Origin: Kappaphycus alvarezii
Lineage: Eukaryota > Rhodophyta > Florideophyceae > Gigartinales > Solieriaceae
Assembly: GCA_002205965.3 (NCBI GenBank)
Contig: NADL03000545.1
Location: forward strand, 186,001 to 250,000
Direction: 5' to 3'
DNA: 64,000 bases
Numbering within the stretch: position 1 is the stretch's first letter; each line of letters opens with the position of its first letter. This document shows positions 45,543 to 55,073 of this stretch, in pieces. Below the pieces are notes generated by a model, which was not told the DNA's origin, ran no database searches, and worked only from the letters and a program-made list of their open reading frames with translations. The translations under genes and the position numbers were made by a program.

Positions 45543-47322
45543 TGAATTCGCTCGACCCGTAGACGGAAATCAATGTCGGCAGAGCCTACGGCTTCTAAGT
45601 TGGTGGTGGTCGCTTCGATGGCCGTCACCTCGAAGTATAGAATCTGAGACAGTTCGATGTCTTCCTCAACCGGAAAGGAAAATCCCGCCTCGAGCTCATG
45701 ATCATCGAACGTCGGCGGCCCCAGGAGAATCAGCTCTTCACCGCGTGCGCTAAGCGCATCTTCGAAGGGAGAAAAACCAGTCTTGAAATTCGACGTGGCG
45801 AGCGCTCTCGGCAGATACTCCAAAGACGCAAAAGACTCTGTGACATCAGGATTCTGGGTTACATAGAGCGCCGTTGCCCAGTCCCCGAAACCACCAGGAC
45901 CGAAGTCCTGAAAAACCGTCTTGAGATATCCCCCGAGATCGTCCCCCACGAGCGACGAGAAGATCTCGCGCGCTGCGTCGCGAACCTCCGGCGACGCAGC
46001 ATCACGTGCCCCAGCATTTCGAGCGCGTTGGTCGATCAAATAGCGCAGCAGGGAAAATCCAACTCCGCGCTGCTCGATGGAATCGCTGCCGCTCGCAAAG
46101 GTTGCGTTGCTCTGCCATGCGCTAAATGCCGCTGCCACCGCCTCTTGCGTCGAGTTGCCATATCCCACCAAGTCCTCAACCGTGTGGGACATTGCTTCGT
46201 TCAACCACAGTACCTCTGCACTGGACTGCGCTACTGTGCCAGTCGCCATCGAGCGGCGGGCAAAGTTCACCAAATGCTGATACTCGTGGGCAAGCGTCGC
46301 CACGGCGAGCTCGAAGGGCACAACAGCGCTATCGCAACCACCGATCTGTCGGCAGGACAGGAGGTCTTCACCGCTCGGCGGTGTTGCCCACAGAATGTCG
46401 GCGACATTCCAGTAGCTTCGCTATCGTCGGCCGGGAGAAAATCACGCACGTCAAAAAGGCCCACCGCATCGTCGAAGACATCAGAGACCCGAGAGGTGAA
46501 CACGACGGTCACCACCCCGTCGCCATTACGATCAAGAGGGCCTGAGTGACCGGCATCTTCACCCAGGAAAAAGAGCACATCGGCGGCGACATCGACAAAG
46601 CGCTCAGCGACATCCATCGCATGGGTCTCGGTGTCAGAATTCAGATCCCTTTGGCCAACCAGTACTTTTACCATCAGATCATCGCTGCCCGCGGTGCCCA
46701 CCACAGTCGCTTGGAGCTGAACGGTCTCGAGGGTGAGATCCAGCTCGCCGACACATTGACCGTCAGAGCAGATCTCTCGGCCACCGCACGCACACGCGCT
46801 CACCTGGCGCTCGGTGACATCGAAGACGCTGCGCTCTCCCCGCGCCTGCGCGGCAAAAAGCGCCCGAATACGCTCTTGGCGCTGCCCTTCATATGCGAGG
46901 CGCGAACGCCATCGCCGACTCGCCATCGCCGCTGGCTCGGCGGCTCGCATCGGCACAAACCGCAACGCATTGGCCCCAGCGTCATCAGAAGCGCGCAACA
47001 CGAACGGCGCAAAGTCCTCGGCCACGGCCTCATCTTGCGGCAAGGTGAAAACGGCGACGAGATACCGCTCATCACCCCCCTCACTAAAAGTGAGGGGCTC
47101 CGAGCCAAAGACGCGGTCGTTGTCGCCAAAAGCCGCCTCGCAACTCCGCTGTTCACCCTCGCTAGCCGGCTCGCCGCAGATCTCTCCTGCCCGGCAATCC
47201 ACGTCAGCATTGCACCCTTGTGGCATGTCTTCAGCCGGATCTGCGCCGATCCCACCGCCACACCCGATTGCGTTAAAACCCGAGAGCGCCACGGCAAGCG
47301 TCCGTACTCGTACACCCATCAC
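45539..47322 (-). CDS. Lipoprotein metallopeptidase, M30/hyicolysin-like
   Basis: About 594 codons. Lipoprotein signal ending FNAIGCGGG; then a cysteine-rich segment (CNADVDCRAGEICGE, CACGGREICSDGQC) like myxobacterial surface lipoproteins; a beta-rich middle; DRNGDGVVTVVFTS; and the zinc site TLAHEYQHLVNFARR (HExxH) with the third region WLNEAMSHTVEDLVGYG (NE as in M30 peptidases). The C-terminal part has LRYLIDQRARN, GDDLGGYLKTVF and FGDWATALYV, also M30-like. A break near 46330, just before HExxH, splits it. The stop overlaps the next ATG. Predicted as an outer-membrane or surface protease. Confidence 0.78.
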
Positions 47323-47401
47323 AAACCTCGACCTCGTCCCTCATCGTTCATGCGACGCCGATTCGCCCGGATCGCCTGAAGTAGGATTCGAACTCCCGCC
47401 C

Positions 47402-48619
47402 TTACTCGAGCGGGCGCAACAAGCGGTAGCTATCTTCACCTCCTTGGTAGCTGTACGCCCCGCGCCACGGAAATTTCAAGTCAGATGGCGATACCCATCG
47501 GCTAGGAATCAGGGCATCGAGACGCTCAGGATAGCGACCAAAACGAGCTCGGTAGGCCTCCAAACCCCGTTCGATCACCGTCATGCGGGCGCGACCGAGC
47601 TCGCGCTTTAAGGCCTGTGGCTGAAACCCCTGACCGGGCGCTCGACCCACCAGCGCGCCGCTCAATCCCAGCCGCGGGGCCAGAATCGCCACTGCGGCGG
47701 CAACCCCCACAACAATCAGCAAAGCCGCAAGCGCTTGCCCGATCCCTAAACGCACCCCGGACGTGATCTGTTCATCGAGCGCCCCATGACGGAGCGTCAT
47801 GCTACGCGCTCGCGTGGTGGGTCGGATCATGCGCTTATCGATCAAAACACCGAGAGCTCTGCACGTCTCAAATTCGCCAAGACGAGAGAGATCGATTATT
47901 TTCTGTACGTCGTTATCAGGCCCTACGAGCCGCGCAACGAGTCTTTCTCGAGGCCCCAGGGTCATGAGGCCTGAGTCGTCGGTCTTGCTCGGTGCGTTTA
48001 GCGAGCCGAATGCCACGTCGAGGTCCATGTCGTCGTCGTCTTTTTCCGGCTCATCATCGGCTACCGAGAGTTCGAGGGAGTTGAGATCGACGAGGACCTG
48101 GAACTTCATACCGTAGCTGTTGACCTTGCGACGGATCCACTGCCACTCGTCAACCTGGCGAAACCCCTCCATCAACAAGGTTTCGGTGCGAAGCGGCTGT
48201 TCGTCTTCGTAGGCGACCACGTCCTCGGCATTAAACTCGTAGCTGCCCTTCACCCAAAGAAAGAGCTGATAAATCATTTCGCGGGTTTGTAGACGATGAA
48301 GAAACGACACCACTGAGCGGTCGACAAGCCCACTGTCGACCAGCACGTCACCGATACGACGTCCAGTCTGATTCTGGACCTGCAGCGCCTCATCGAGCTG
48401 TTCTTCACCGAGCACCTCCGCTCGCACCAGCATCTGACCGAGGAGGTGTTTCTCGCGCGGAGTCGTCGTGGATGCCCGAATTACGTCGCCATCACAGAAG
48501 TGAACGTGGACTTGACGTTGTTTATCAACAACAGCGAGAACGCCGCTTTTTCCCTGATGGTCAATTAATTGAAATATATCAGCTATGCCAAAATCTTTGA
48601 GTGTCCCACGTAGTGCCAT
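47402..48619 (-). CDS. DUF4388 protein with MshEN-like motif and one membrane helix
   Basis: Intact, 405 codons. Residues 1-50 are the DUF4388 (PATAN-like) start ALRGTLKDFGIADIFQLIDH, GKSGVLAV, HFCDGDVIRA. Residues 58-110 show two L-G-x2-L-type repeats, LLGQMLVRAEVLGEEQLDEA and RRIGDVLVDSGLVDRSVVSF, resembling the MshEN c-di-GMP motif. REMIYQLFLWVKGSYEF (113-129) ends the DUF4388 region. An acidic linker (185-220), a helical domain (220-270) and a membrane helix at about 293-314 follow, with a small C-terminal domain outside. Four bp after the TPR membrane protein gene. DUF4388 proteins are typical of myxobacterial signalling and gliding. Confidence 0.85.
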   Translation of the reverse strand: MALRGTLKDFGIADIFQLIDHQGKSGVLAVVDKQRQVHVHFCDGDVIRASTTTPREKHLLGQMLVRAEVLGEEQLDEALQVQNQTGRRIGDVLVDSGLVDRSVVSFLHRLQTREMIYQLFLWVKGSYEFNAEDVVAYEDEQPLRTETLLMEGFRQVDEWQWIRRKVNSYGMKFQVLVDLNSLELSVADDEPEKDDDDMDLDVAFGSLNAPSKTDDSGLMTLGPRERLVARLVGPDNDVQKIIDLSRLGEFETCRALGVLIDKRMIRPTTRARSMTLRHGALDEQITSGVRLGIGQALAALLIVVGVAAAVAILAPRLGLSGALVGRAPGQGFQPQALKRELGRARMTVIERGLEAYRARFGRYPERLDALIPSRWVSPSDLKFPWRGAYSYQGGEDSYRLLRPLE

Positions 48620-48623
48620 ACGC

Positions 48624-50513
48624 TTAGGTGTCTTCCCGGGCTTGCTTCCAGAGAGAAAGAGTATAGCAAACCGCCGCTATCGCGAGCGCTATCGCCAAAC
48701 CGAGAACCTTGGTCTCTCCATCGTAGGGCGTAACGGTGGGTACAAGCCCTAACGCTGCCCCAGCAAAGACGAGCCCGGCGACGAAACCCGTCGCTAAAAC
48801 CAAGCCAACGAGGCTGCGACCTCCGAGCAGTTGGCCAGCACCCGCACAAACGAGCGACACAATACGTTGGAGGCGCACCCGACGTGCCCGCCGACGGTGG
48901 GCTCTAATTTCGTCACGGATCCGCTCGAGTGGCTGCGCCTCGACCGGGTGCGGAGCCCACACCCGGGCTTGAGGCGTCCGATAGTGAAGATCCCAACCCA
49001 CCCGGCAACCACAATCAGCGCAAAGAGCCGAGGATCAACCCCACCTGCCAACGCCGTCCAGATCTCCATCGACGCCTGTTGACTTGTGGGACGATGAGAC
49101 GCCCCACGCTGGAGGATGTGGTCAGGAACTGAGGGAGCAACAACAAAGCTAGGCCCGACCCGCTCGACCCCTGCCGCCCAACGCTCGACGGTGAGGTGGT
49201 CGCGTTGACTGGCCTGACGATAAAGTTTACGGGCGTGGTGCTCGTCGGTCTTGAAAACTCGAGACGGGCGAGATTAAACAACGCGATCGGATTAGCGGGA
49301 TCGCTGGTGATGGCCTGGCGATAAAACCGTGTCGCTTCATCGATACGGCCTCGTAGAAATTCAGTGTTGCCTAGGCCGATGTAGAGTTCAGGGGTAGACT
49401 TATCGCGCTGCATCGCGCGGTAGAGCCACTGCGCAGCTTGATCAAGATCGCCACTCCAAAGGGCACGCAAGCCTAAGATGAGTTGTTCATCGAGCCGACA
49501 TCGACCGAGCCGGCCAGCCGCGCCGCCGAAGCACCAGCACCGATGTCGGTCGCAGCTCGATACGCGTCGTGGGCTCGCGAGTCGGTGTAGCTCAAAGGAG
49601 CAACGGCGTAAGAAAGAAGAAAAGGAAGTATGCCGAGAAAAACCGTGACCAGGACCGAGGCAACCCGCTCGCGCGCCCGGCAAAACCCAGCTCCAACGAT
49701 GCTCCACACGAAAATCGTACCAACCCCACCAACGCCGGCAGCCATCGGTGCTAACAACACCAAAAAAACGATCAACGTCGCCTGAGCCCGCCACACTCCC
49801 TTCGGCAGTACGCGACTGGCCGCGCGACGCAGCGAGTCGAAATGGCGGTAGATGCTCGCGACCGCGAAAAGCGCAGAGGCCGTTAGCATCGAAAATAAAA
49901 CGCCTAAGCCCAAATTGACCAGGTGCAGGCGTCGACACCACGGATCCCGAAAGCGACCCCGAACAGCCGAGAAAGCTGCGCCCGCAGCGCTTAGCACCTC
50001 GCCGTTCGCCCAGTGAACCCGAGCCTTCACGGCGTGAATTCGTGGTTCATCCGGTGCCAGACGCAATGCAGCATGCACCAGACGTTCGGCGTCGTCCGGG
50101 TGGTTGTCGAGTATCTTGTCGTAGGCTTCGACGCTGAGAGCGAGGCCTTGCGACACCGCATTGGGCCAACCGCTATCCTCTTTGCGCAGGACCAAAGCTT
50201 CGAGAATGTTGCGCGCTCGATCGGCCTCACCACGCTCGAGAGCCTCCAGACGTTTGCCCCAGTCGACCCGAAGGGCTTCAGAGGACAGGCCAAGTTTGAC
50301 CTCGCGCGAGGGAATTCCCGGCTCGGTTTCGCTGGGCGCTGCTAAGGGCACACCTCCCCATCGTCGGAGTGACCATCGGCCTTACCCGCGCCTCGGGCTG
50401 GGACAGCAGTCTGGTCGTCTTCAGGCGGGCCGGTCCGCGCTGCGACACTCGAAGTCCCAAGAGCCAGACAAATGATCGTCCAACTCGAGATTCGAGCTTG
50501 GCAGAAGAACCAT
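48624..50513 (-). CDS. TPR-containing multi-pass membrane protein
   Basis: About 630 codons, four or more frame breaks. A signal-like segment TIICLALGTSSVAA is followed by helical repeats (ARNILEALVLRKEDSG, AERLVHAALRLAPDEPRIHA), two or three membrane helices (LGVLFSMLTASALFAVASIY, ATLIVFLVLLAPMAAGVGG, VLVTVFLGILPFLLSYAVA), a clear TPR block (AQWLYRAMQRDKSTPELYIG, ATRFYRQAITSDPANPIALF) and further C-terminal helices (GLVLATGFVAGLVFAGAALG). The 5' end is uncertain: ATG 50513 joins only with indels. Directly followed by the DUF4388 gene. Function unknown; the layout suggests a scaffold for an envelope complex. Confidence 0.6.
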
Positions 50514-50683
50514 CGCTGAAAAAAGAAGTCGCTCAACCTGACCTCGAACTCAGCACAATTCGTAGAGCTCGAGCAAGTGATCCGTTGCGCCCGGGTAACC
50601 TTGAAGAAAATCAATGCCTGTGGCACCCCGCGCTTGCGGCGTTGCTGCCCGCAATCAAGCCTCGCATGCGTTGGAGAACAGGC

Positions 50684-51541
50684 ATGGCCACACCCTCAGA
50701 CCCCAGAGACCATCACCGTCACGCGCGCGCCGGCCATGCCCTCGAACGGTTGAGCGAGGTGATGGCTAGACTCCGTGGCCCGGGGGGCTGTCCATGGGAT
50801 CACGAACAAACCCTCGAAACCCTGAAGACCTATCTCGTGGAAGAATGCTACGAACTGGTCGAGGCGATCGACGAATCGGTCGAGGCCCACTGTGAAGAGC
50901 TCGGTGACGTTTTATTGCAGGTCGTGTTCCAGTCTGAGATCCGCAGCGAAGAGGCGTGCTTCGGCTTGGCTGACGTGATCGAGACCGTGCACAACAAGCT
51001 TATACGCCGCCATCCTCATATTTTTGCCGAAGGTCATGCCCAAGACTCAGCGGCGGTGTTGTCCACCTGGGAGACGATTAAGGCGCAGGAGCGGAAAAAT
51101 GCCGGCAAAGATGCCGGACGCCTCGCCGGCGTGCCCAAGCACGCTCCAGCGCTTCTACGCGCCTACCGTATCGGTCAAAAAGCCGCGACAACCGGTTTCG
51201 AGTGGCCGAGCATAGACGGCGCTCGGCAAAAGTTGAACGAGGAGCTCGGCGAACTCGACGAAGTCCTGCAAAACGACGCTGGACTGGATGACGCACCGCA
51301 ACGAACCCGTCTTCGTGAAGAGTTCGGTGATGTTTTATTTGCCCTCTGCAACGTCGCCCGCTACCTCGAGATCGATCCGGAACATGCCCTCCGTGACGCC
51401 ATCGCGAAGTTTGAGCGACGCTTTCGTGTCATAGAAGAAGAGCTTGATCGCGTGGGGGAGACTTTTGAACAATCGAGCCTTGACCGGCTCGAGTCCTTGT
51501 GGGAAACCGCTAAAGAGCAAGAAATGACGCCTACGCGTTGA
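50684..51541 (+). CDS. mazG: Nucleoside triphosphate pyrophosphohydrolase MazG
   Basis: Intact, 285 codons. House-cleaning enzyme that hydrolyses (d)NTPs, and in E. coli lowers ppGpp effects. Two MazG domains: the first with RLRGPGGCPWDHEQTLETLK, EECYELVEAI and CEELGDVLLQVVF; the second with GFEWPSIDGARQKLNEELGE and REEFGDVLFALCNVARYL. Both have the E-x3-E and E-x2-D metal-binding motifs. ATG 50684 has GGAG eight bases upstream. Stands alone on the plus strand between minus-strand genes; the 170 bp before it is the region divergent from the TPR gene. Confidence 0.95.
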   Translation: MATPSDPRDHHRHARAGHALERLSEVMARLRGPGGCPWDHEQTLETLKTYLVEECYELVEAIDESVEAHCEELGDVLLQVVFQSEIRSEEACFGLADVIETVHNKLIRRHPHIFAEGHAQDSAAVLSTWETIKAQERKNAGKDAGRLAGVPKHAPALLRAYRIGQKAATTGFEWPSIDGARQKLNEELGELDEVLQNDAGLDDAPQRTRLREEFGDVLFALCNVARYLEIDPEHALRDAIAKFERRFRVIEEELDRVGETFEQSSLDRLESLWETAKEQEMTPTR

Positions 51542-51758
51542 CCAGTTTGAACAACTCGAATTCAATGAGCTCCATCCTGTGGATAACGTTGTGGCTCAGT
51601 CTGAGCGAATAGCTCGAAACCAACTCAGGGCCCATCGTTCGCGGTGATTTCAAGTCTAAGATTTTCCGTCTGATTTCAATGGGTTCCGCGTAGTCTTGAG
51701 AAATTTTCTCGAAAGAAACTTTAGTGCGTTGAGAGGTGGAACGTAATCCACAATGCAC
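51531..51758 (-). CDS. Possible small protein, unknown
   Basis: 75 codons from a GTG. The translation has regular helical and hydrophobic spacing (ELVSSYSLRLSHNVIHRMEL, IEFELFKLVNA), and its codons are AT-richer than neighbours. No good ribosome-binding site; it overlaps the last 11 bases of mazG in antisense. It fills most of the 267-bp gap between the mazG and murJ ends. Could be a real small gene of other origin or chance. Confidence 0.25.
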   Translation of the reverse strand: MHCGLRSTSQRTKVSFEKISQDYAEPIEIRRKILDLKSPRTMGPELVSSYSLRLSHNVIHRMELIEFELFKLVNA

Positions 51759-51808
51759 CTTCGTGAAATCGAGGATCTTGCTTGCTTTGGAGCCTTCTCA
51801 GTGTCGAT

Positions 51809-53346
51809 TTACCGCGACCCTACCCAGATGCGCTGAACCAGCGCACGAGCCTGCGTTGACCCCGAAACCCATTGAATCGCGCCGTAGCTTGCGGTGCCAA
51901 CCACGACCGCGAGGCCGAGTACCACGACATTTCGCAGTCCGAAGCCGGTCGACCAAACCCCGAATCGGGCGCTCGCTCCCACGCCAAGCGCCATGGGTAG
52001 CGCGATCACGATCGCCCTGATGGCGCTGCGCACCAGACGGTTTGCGCCTGCGAGTGTGCCCAAGCGACGACGCAGGAAGATCGTTTGGCGAATAACTGAA
52101 TCCACGCCGCGAGGGTCACGCTCAGGGCGAGGCCAGATGCACCCCATCGCTCGGCCAGCACCGGAGCCATCGCCAGATTGCTCGCTACCCCAAGGGCCGT
52201 GCATGCCACCGGGGTTTTGGTATCTTGAATCGAGAAAAACGCTTGACTGATCACGCGCAACGACGCCACAGGCAGGAGCCCCGGAGCGAGACAGACCAAA
52301 ACCGCCGCGGCCTGGCGCGCTTCGGCGTGAGACAACGCTCCATGCTGAAGCACCGTCGCGCAGATCGGAATCGCCAGAGTCATCAGACCTAAGGTCGCCG
52401 GGATCGCGATCCAAACGCAGAGCTCGAGAGCGCGGCTCAGGACCTCCACTAGCGACCGGCCGCCCCCCGCCACATAGGCGTCGGCTAGGGCCGGTAAAGC
52501 CGCCGTGGCGATGGCAATGCCAAAGACCCCAAGTGGAAGCTGAAAGAAGCGATCGGCGTAGAAAAGGGATGTGACCGCCCCTTCTGGCAAGGAGCTCGCG
52601 AGATTGCGAACGATCAGAATATTCAACTGATGGACTGCCAGAGCGCCAAGCGACGGAAGCATCAGGACTAAGATACGGCGGATTGCTGGGCTCCAGACAA
52701 GAACCGGTGGGCTCAGGAGTCCTGCACGCGCGAGACTCACCGTTTGCACGAGCACCTGCGATGCACCGCCGAGCACTACGAACCAGCCAACCCCAACGAT
52801 CGCCTCCTGGCGACCATTCGCATCCGCCAAAATCGGCGACAGCGCGCCGATTGCAGTCAACCCGATGATCACCGTGAGATTAAAGAAAGCCGGCGAGATA
52901 GCGGAGCTGGCGAATCGACCCCGCGCGTTCAAGGCCCCCATCGCTAAGGCGACAAAGCTCACCAACGGTAGGTAAGCGAACATGATGCGCGTCAGACGCA
53001 CTGTAAGCTCGAATTTACCGGGAACCTCTCGAAACCCGGGGGCGAAAAGTGCAACGAGTGGCTCCGCGAAGAGCACCGCCAGTCCTGCCAGAACCGCGGC
53101 GATTCCCGGAAAAATAAATGTCGCTTGAGCGAAGAGCGCGAGACTGGCGCGCGACCCTCCCTGGCTTTCCACGCGCCGGAATTCCGGGAGAAACGCGACG
53201 GTGAGTGACCCTTCAGCGACAAGAGTGCGAAAGGTGTTCGGGATGGTAAACGCCATCAAATAAGCGTCACTGGCGGTGCTCGCCCCAAAAACATTGGCGA
53301 AAACCGCGTCGCGAACCAGTCCTCCTACGCGGCTGACTAAGGTCAT
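51809..53346 (-). CDS. murJ: Lipid II flippase MurJ (MviN)
   Basis: Polytopic MOP-superfamily flippase that moves lipid II across the inner membrane for peptidoglycan synthesis. About 512 codons with 13-14 hydrophobic segments. Visible: TLVSRVGGLVRDAVFANVFG, ASDAYLMAFTIPNTFRTLVAEGS-type block around 53250 (family hallmark), FAYLPLVSFVALAMGALNARG, LFYADRFFQLPLGVFGIAIA and HGALSHAEARQAA. Breaks near 52090 and 53350. Start at ATG 53346 is conservative; an upstream ATG in another frame may be the true one. Divergent from rpsT, a common neighbour of murJ. Confidence 0.94.
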
Positions 53347-53490
53347 GCCCCGACGGTTCCTGCGCCCCTCGCCACATGGCGAGTCGAGTTCGACGTATTG
53401 ACAGTCATGATCCAGTCTGTTAAAGCGCCGCCGGCCTAGATATCCGCATCGGGGCTTACGTCGAGGTCGCAAAAGAAAGCAACTAACATC

Positions 53491-53753
53491 ATGGCTAACC
53501 ACAAATCATCGGCCAAACGCGCACGGCAAACGCTTAAGCGCACCGAGCGCAACCGCTTGATCAAATCACGCACCCGCACCGCGGTGAAGAATTTTCGTGC
53601 CGCTCTAGCCGGGAGCGACGAGCGCGCTCAAGAGCTACTGGCGCAAGCCACCAAGGCGTTGAACAAAGCTGCAAGTAGGGCGTGATCCATAAACGAAACG
53701 CGGCGAGAAGCGTTTCAAGGTTGGTTCGCAGCTTAAGGGACCACAAGCTCTAA
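53491..53753 (+). CDS. rpsT: 30S ribosomal protein S20
   Basis: Primary 16S-binding protein, mostly helical. MANHKSSAKRARQTLKRTER is diagnostic, then RNRLIKSRTRTAVKNF. One base lost near 53677 moves the end to another frame, GVIHKRNAARSVSRLVRS, which is the conserved C-terminus; stop at 53751-53753. About 87 residues, normal size. On the plus strand between divergent murJ and a convergent TIGR04552-like gene; 50 bp separate it from the latter, with no clear hairpin. Confidence 0.96.
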
Positions 53754-53803
53754 GTCGGCCGAACCCTACCCGAACCCCGACGAGACCAGACCACGCCCCG
53801 GTT

Positions 53804-54816
53804 TCATGTCACTCGGGTTGATTCCAATCGGGCTCTAACCTTTTGAAGCTGACGCTGCTTGTAGGCGTCATGAGAGTTCTCGCCGAGATTGTTGTTGTTG
53901 TTCGTCGCTTCGTCGACGAGCTGGAACTCAGCCTGGACAAACGCGATCGCCGGAGCGTTAACGAGATCGTCGATGCGTATGGGAATATCGGCAACAAAAT
54001 TGACACAGCGATAGCTCACGCCGCTGAATTCATTCTGCGGCGTCGGGGCTTGCTCAAAGGTTGAAGCACGAAGCACTGAAGCGATAGATTCAGGCTTCAA
54101 GGCGAGCGCCTCGGCGACATCGTCGACGCTTAGAATCCCATTTTGCGACTGGCCGGGGATGACGTAGTTGAAAGGCACTAATCGTCGGCCGAGCTCCACC
54201 ACAGCACGCACTAAATCCACCCGGCTTCGGGTCACGATTCGATAGCGCAAGCGGTCAAAGATCCGGCCGGCCAGGGTTTCGCGCTTCGCCAGAAGCTTCG
54301 TTAACAGCGACGCCCGGGTCTTCTTACCCGCAGCCCATTCGATGATTTCAATGCCGTCGGCACGCGTAGAATCGACCACGCGAAGCACCTTGGTATTGAG
54401 ACGATTGACCAATTCGATCTCGGGCACCGCCGCGGTGTGAACAACCTGCTGGCCCGCAATATGATTCAAAATATGCAGCACCTTCAAAGCCATGATCGCG
54501 AGTTGCTTTCCACGACCCGAACCTTCCACCGCGAGGAGGAAAGCATCGTGGATGCTCGCAGTTCTTCAAGCGCGGGAGGGAAGTTGTAGCCATGAAGCTC
54601 ACGAAGGTAGCCGAGCGCGTCCGCCCATAAACCCAGGAGGCGCGCCAAATCCATGGGGTTGTCGGTATCGTACTCGCAAAGACGAAGATGCTCATCGATC
54701 GCCTTACGATCCGGCACTGCGAAGTCGCCGAGATCGATTACCGATTCTCCTTCGAGAAGCCCACGGAGGCGGTAGAGATCTCGCCAAGACCTCCGAAACC
54801 GCTCTTCCTGACTCAT
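53804..54816 (-). CDS. TIGR04552-like conserved protein, unknown
   Basis: About 337 codons. Helical start (SQEERFRRSWRDLYRLRGLL, DLARLLGLWADALGYLRELH), then HILNHIAGQQVVHTA, RETLAGRIFDRLRYRIVTRS and VELGRRLVPFNYVIPGQSQN, the most characteristic block. It ends with a polyasparagine-containing segment and AYKQRQLQKVRARLE. From memory the FDRLRYRIVTR...PFNYVIPGQ pattern matches TIGR04552, a family confined mostly to myxobacteria; I cannot check this. No signal peptide or membrane segment. One break near 54510. Role unknown; convergent with rpsT. Confidence 0.7.
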
Positions 54817-54870
54817 CTCGGAGCACCGGAACCTGGCGTAGCTTCAACAAGCATGGGGTCTCCACCTCTC

Positions 54871-54889
54871 AGCGTAGGGGCACTACGCT
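54871..54889. repeat. Inverted repeat upstream of the TIGR04552-like gene
   Basis: Perfect 7-bp arms AGCGTAG and CTACGCT around a 5-base loop (GGGCA), about 55 bp before the start of the TIGR04552-like gene in the 257-bp gap to amiC. Could be an operator or an RNA hairpin in the leader. The rest of the gap (54890-55073) is AT-richer, with no gene seen. Confidence 0.45.
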
Positions 54890-55073
54890 CCCAAGCTGCG
54901 CGTTCGAACCGGCGTGTACGTCTCGGACTATAGGCCCATGCTCAAGATCGCGCAAACAGAACATGAAACTCTTGGACTTATTTGATTTGTTGGCGTTATT
55001 TGCCGAAACAATACGTCCATTCGAATTCGCTTTCGACCCTTCGTCCCCCCACGTATATCCCGCCCCGACACAG

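Noticed and set aside
46546-47379. Long plus-strand reading frames opposite the M30 metalloprotease
   Set aside because: They are antisense shadows in GC-rich coding DNA; the minus-strand frame has a lipobox, cysteine pattern and zinc motif.
47378-47402. tRNA T-loop-like string (minus strand GTTCGAATCC) between the M30 gene and the DUF4388 gene
   Set aside because: The flanking bases do not form a T stem or acceptor stem, and the place where the rest of a minus-strand tRNA would lie is the intact end of the DUF4388 gene.
53754-53803. Terminator between rpsT and the TIGR04552-like gene
   Set aside because: No stable hairpin followed by a T-run on either strand.
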